A DNA stretch of 5,712 nt from contig DATDGX010000012.1 of NCBI GenBank assembly GCA_036521875.1, positions 1-5,712 of the forward strand, written 5' to 3'. A model generated the notes under the pieces. The model saw only the letters and a program-made list of their open reading frames with translations, was not told the origin of the DNA and did not search any database. Each line of letters opens with the position of its first letter. Within the stretch, counting starts at the first letter, position 1. This DNA is from DATDGX01 sp036521875. Its GTDB lineage: Bacteria > Desulfobacterota > Binatia > Binatales > Binataceae. The position numbers and the translations under genes were made by a program. Positions 4,401 through 5,712 of the stretch are shown piece after piece.

Positions 4401-5483
4401 GTGCATCTCCCCGTGAACCCGCCGATGCTTCCGATGCTCGCGAAGCGGATTGACCAGTTACCTGCGGGCCAAACATGGATCTTCGAACCGAAGTGGGACG
4501 GGTTCCGCGCGTTGATCTTCCGCGACCAGGACGAAATCCTTATGCAGAGCCGCGATGCCAAATCGCTGAATCGATACTTTCCCGAATTGCTCGAGCCGCT
4601 GGGCGCGCAGCTGCCCGCTCGATGCGTTCTCGACGGCGAAATCGTTGTCGCAAAGAACGATGGGCTCGACTTCGAGGAATTGCAGCTTCGGATTCATCCA
4701 GCTGCCTCGCGCGTTAAACTGCTTTCCGGGCAGAGTCCGGCATCGATCGTCTTTTTCGACCTGCTGTGCGAAGGGAACCACGATTGGCGGAGCGAACCGT
4801 TCGAACGGCGGCGCGAAAAGCTCGAATCGTTGCTGGCCAGCGCGATGCCGCCAATCCATCTGACTCCGGCCACGCGTGAACCAGGTGTCGCATCGGATTG
4901 GTTCAGGCGCTTTGAAGGCGCGGGCCTCGACGGGGTTATGGCTAAGCCGATTTCCGGCACCTATCAACCTGACAAGCGCGTGATGTTCAAGGTCAAGCAT
5001 GAGCGCGACTGCGATTGCGTGGTGGCCGGCTTTCGATGGTACAAAGGAGGCGACGGCACCGCGATCGGCTCCCTTCTGCTCGGCCTGTATGACGATTCGG
5101 GCGCGCTGCAACACGTCGGTGTGTGCGCGAGCTTCACGCAAACTAAACGCCAGGAACTGGTGAGATTTCTGGCTCCCTATCGTCGCAACGCTCTCGCCAA
5201 TCATCCGTGGAAGTCGTGGGCGGAGCCAACTTCAAATGACGCAACGCATCGGATGCCGGGAGGCCAGAGCCGTTGGAGCCATGGTAAGGATCTATCGTGG
5301 GAGCCGCTCAGACCCGAACTGGTGGTCGAAGTCGCGTACGAACATATGCAGGGCTCCCGCTTCCGTCATATGGCGCAGTTCCGGAGGTGGCGAACCGACA
5401 AGAAGCCGCGCGATTGCACCTACGAGCAGCTTGAAGCCATTCCGCCGCACGAGCTGAAAGCCATTTTTGCCGGAGACATCTGA
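4401..5483 (+). CDS. ligC: ATP-dependent DNA ligase, LigC type
   Basis: A 360-residue ligase with the adenylation domain followed by an OB domain and no N- or C-terminal extras, the size and layout of mycobacterial LigC. It seals nicks in DNA repair through a lysine-AMP intermediate. Motif I is EPKWDGFR at 29-36 (K31 takes the AMP). SRD follows at 50-52, motif III LDGEIV at 77-82, FFDLL at 118-122, motif IV EGAGLDGVMAKP at 172-183, and motif V MFKVKH at 195-200. The OB domain starts near 203, and motif VI lies in FRHMAQFRRWRTDKK at 321-335. LDFEELQLRIHPAASRV (89-105) is also typical of LigC. I chose GTG 4401 because MHLPVNPPMLPMLAK resembles the LigC N-terminus; GTG 4413 or ATG 4425 are alternatives, and the best Shine-Dalgarno (GGAAG, 4395-4399) fits 4413 better. 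No Ku, polymerase or phosphoesterase gene is adjacent. It is convergent with the next gene, 12 bp between stops. Confidence 0.9.
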   Translation: MHLPVNPPMLPMLAKRIDQLPAGQTWIFEPKWDGFRALIFRDQDEILMQSRDAKSLNRYFPELLEPLGAQLPARCVLDGEIVVAKNDGLDFEELQLRIHPAASRVKLLSGQSPASIVFFDLLCEGNHDWRSEPFERRREKLESLLASAMPPIHLTPATREPGVASDWFRRFEGAGLDGVMAKPISGTYQPDKRVMFKVKHERDCDCVVAGFRWYKGGDGTAIGSLLLGLYDDSGALQHVGVCASFTQTKRQELVRFLAPYRRNALANHPWKSWAEPTSNDATHRMPGGQSRWSHGKDLSWEPLRPELVVEVAYEHMQGSRFRHMAQFRRWRTDKKPRDCTYEQLEAIPPHELKAIFAGDI

Positions 5484-5495
5484 GCTGGCACGCGC

Positions 5496-5712
5496 TCAAG
5501 TGTCTTTCTTCGACGCGCGCATCTCGCGCCATTTGCGAGTTGGGTCGTCATCAGGATCAGGGGTTTCCTGGAGAGGCCGTAACTCTTCGGGCACATGGCG
5601 CAGGTTGATTCGGATCCGCGTCCAGGTGGACGATCTGCCGCGCATCGAATCGACCAGCACGTCATCGGCGGCGAGCAGCTTCGCAACCTCGGCATGTTTG
5701 CGCTTCCATCTT
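5496..5712 (-). CDS. Hypothetical protein, C-terminal 71 residues (start beyond right edge)
   Basis: The minus strand is open from the right edge to a TGA at 5498-5496 and reads RWKRKHAEVAKLLAADDVLV near the edge, then TWTRIRINLRHVPEELRPL and a charged tail ending KWREMRASKKDT. The codons mostly end in G or C, as in the neighbouring genes, and the composition is soluble and charged with no membrane segment. The other frames here lack this character. I do not recognise the family. The stretch VPEELRPLQETPDPDDDP looks like a flexible acidic linker before a basic end. It is convergent with the ligase, with 12 bp between stops and no terminator hairpin, so the two transcripts probably overlap. 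Confidence 0.55.
   Translation of the reverse strand, partial: RWKRKHAEVAKLLAADDVLVDSMRGRSSTWTRIRINLRHVPEELRPLQETPDPDDDPTRKWREMRASKKDT

Noticed and set aside
4458..5204. Minus-strand frame of 248 codons
   Set aside because: It is antisense to the ligase, whose adenylation motifs are complete on the plus strand.

Overview
The window is GC-rich (roughly 60% by eye), with C/G-ending codons in most genes, and is bacterial. DksA is the short, about 119-residue form with a full four-cysteine zinc finger. It sits with a LarC, a GalU, an F420-type (Ddn-like) oxidoreductase and a LigC-type ATP-dependent DNA ligase. That mix suggests an uncultured soil-type Gram-negative lineage (deltaproteobacterial, Binatota-like or similar), but the sequence does not fix the phylum.

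Layout. (a) 1-351, minus: the N-terminal part of larC, running off the left edge. It is divergent from (b) 422-1679, plus: dksA, then galU, behind a clear sigma70-type promoter in the 70-bp divergent gap. (c) 1702-1774: a complete tRNA-Ala(CGC) 22 bp after galU. (d) 1775-4065: a 2.3-kb segment with a plus-strand Ddn-like gene (2062-2475), convergent to a minus-strand pair of Rrf2-family regulator (3804-3352) and class I methyltransferase (3313-2623). The methyltransferase is broken by a single-base frameshift near 2902. (e) 4066-4243: a second, diverged copy of the tRNA 3' end plus its downstream flank. (f) 4401-5483, plus: a LigC-type DNA ligase. (g) 5496-5712, minus: the C-terminal end of an unrecognised gene that runs off the right edge.

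The main unexpected structure is a direct repeat. Positions 1754-1931 (T-arm of the tRNA onward) and 4066-4243 align without any gap at a constant offset of 2312 bases, about 73% identical (130 of 178 by hand count). The first copy belongs to an intact tRNA; the second is a tRNA remnant that still ends in an encoded CCA. The repeats bracket the oxidoreductase/regulator/methyltransferase segment like worn attachment sites or an old tRNA-flank duplication. No integrase is present. One hairpin inside the repeat appears to be kept by paired base changes.

Functionally, the left part is housekeeping: stringent-response transcription control, UDP-glucose supply, nickel-pincer cofactor synthesis and a tRNA. 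The bracketed segment looks like a small accessory stress or detoxification module. It has two strong candidate control sites: a perfect 7-5-7 palindrome over the Rrf2 promoter, and a perfect 8-3-8 palindrome over the ribosome binding region of the Ddn-like gene. The ligase is a stand-alone repair ligase with no polymerase or Ku partner visible.
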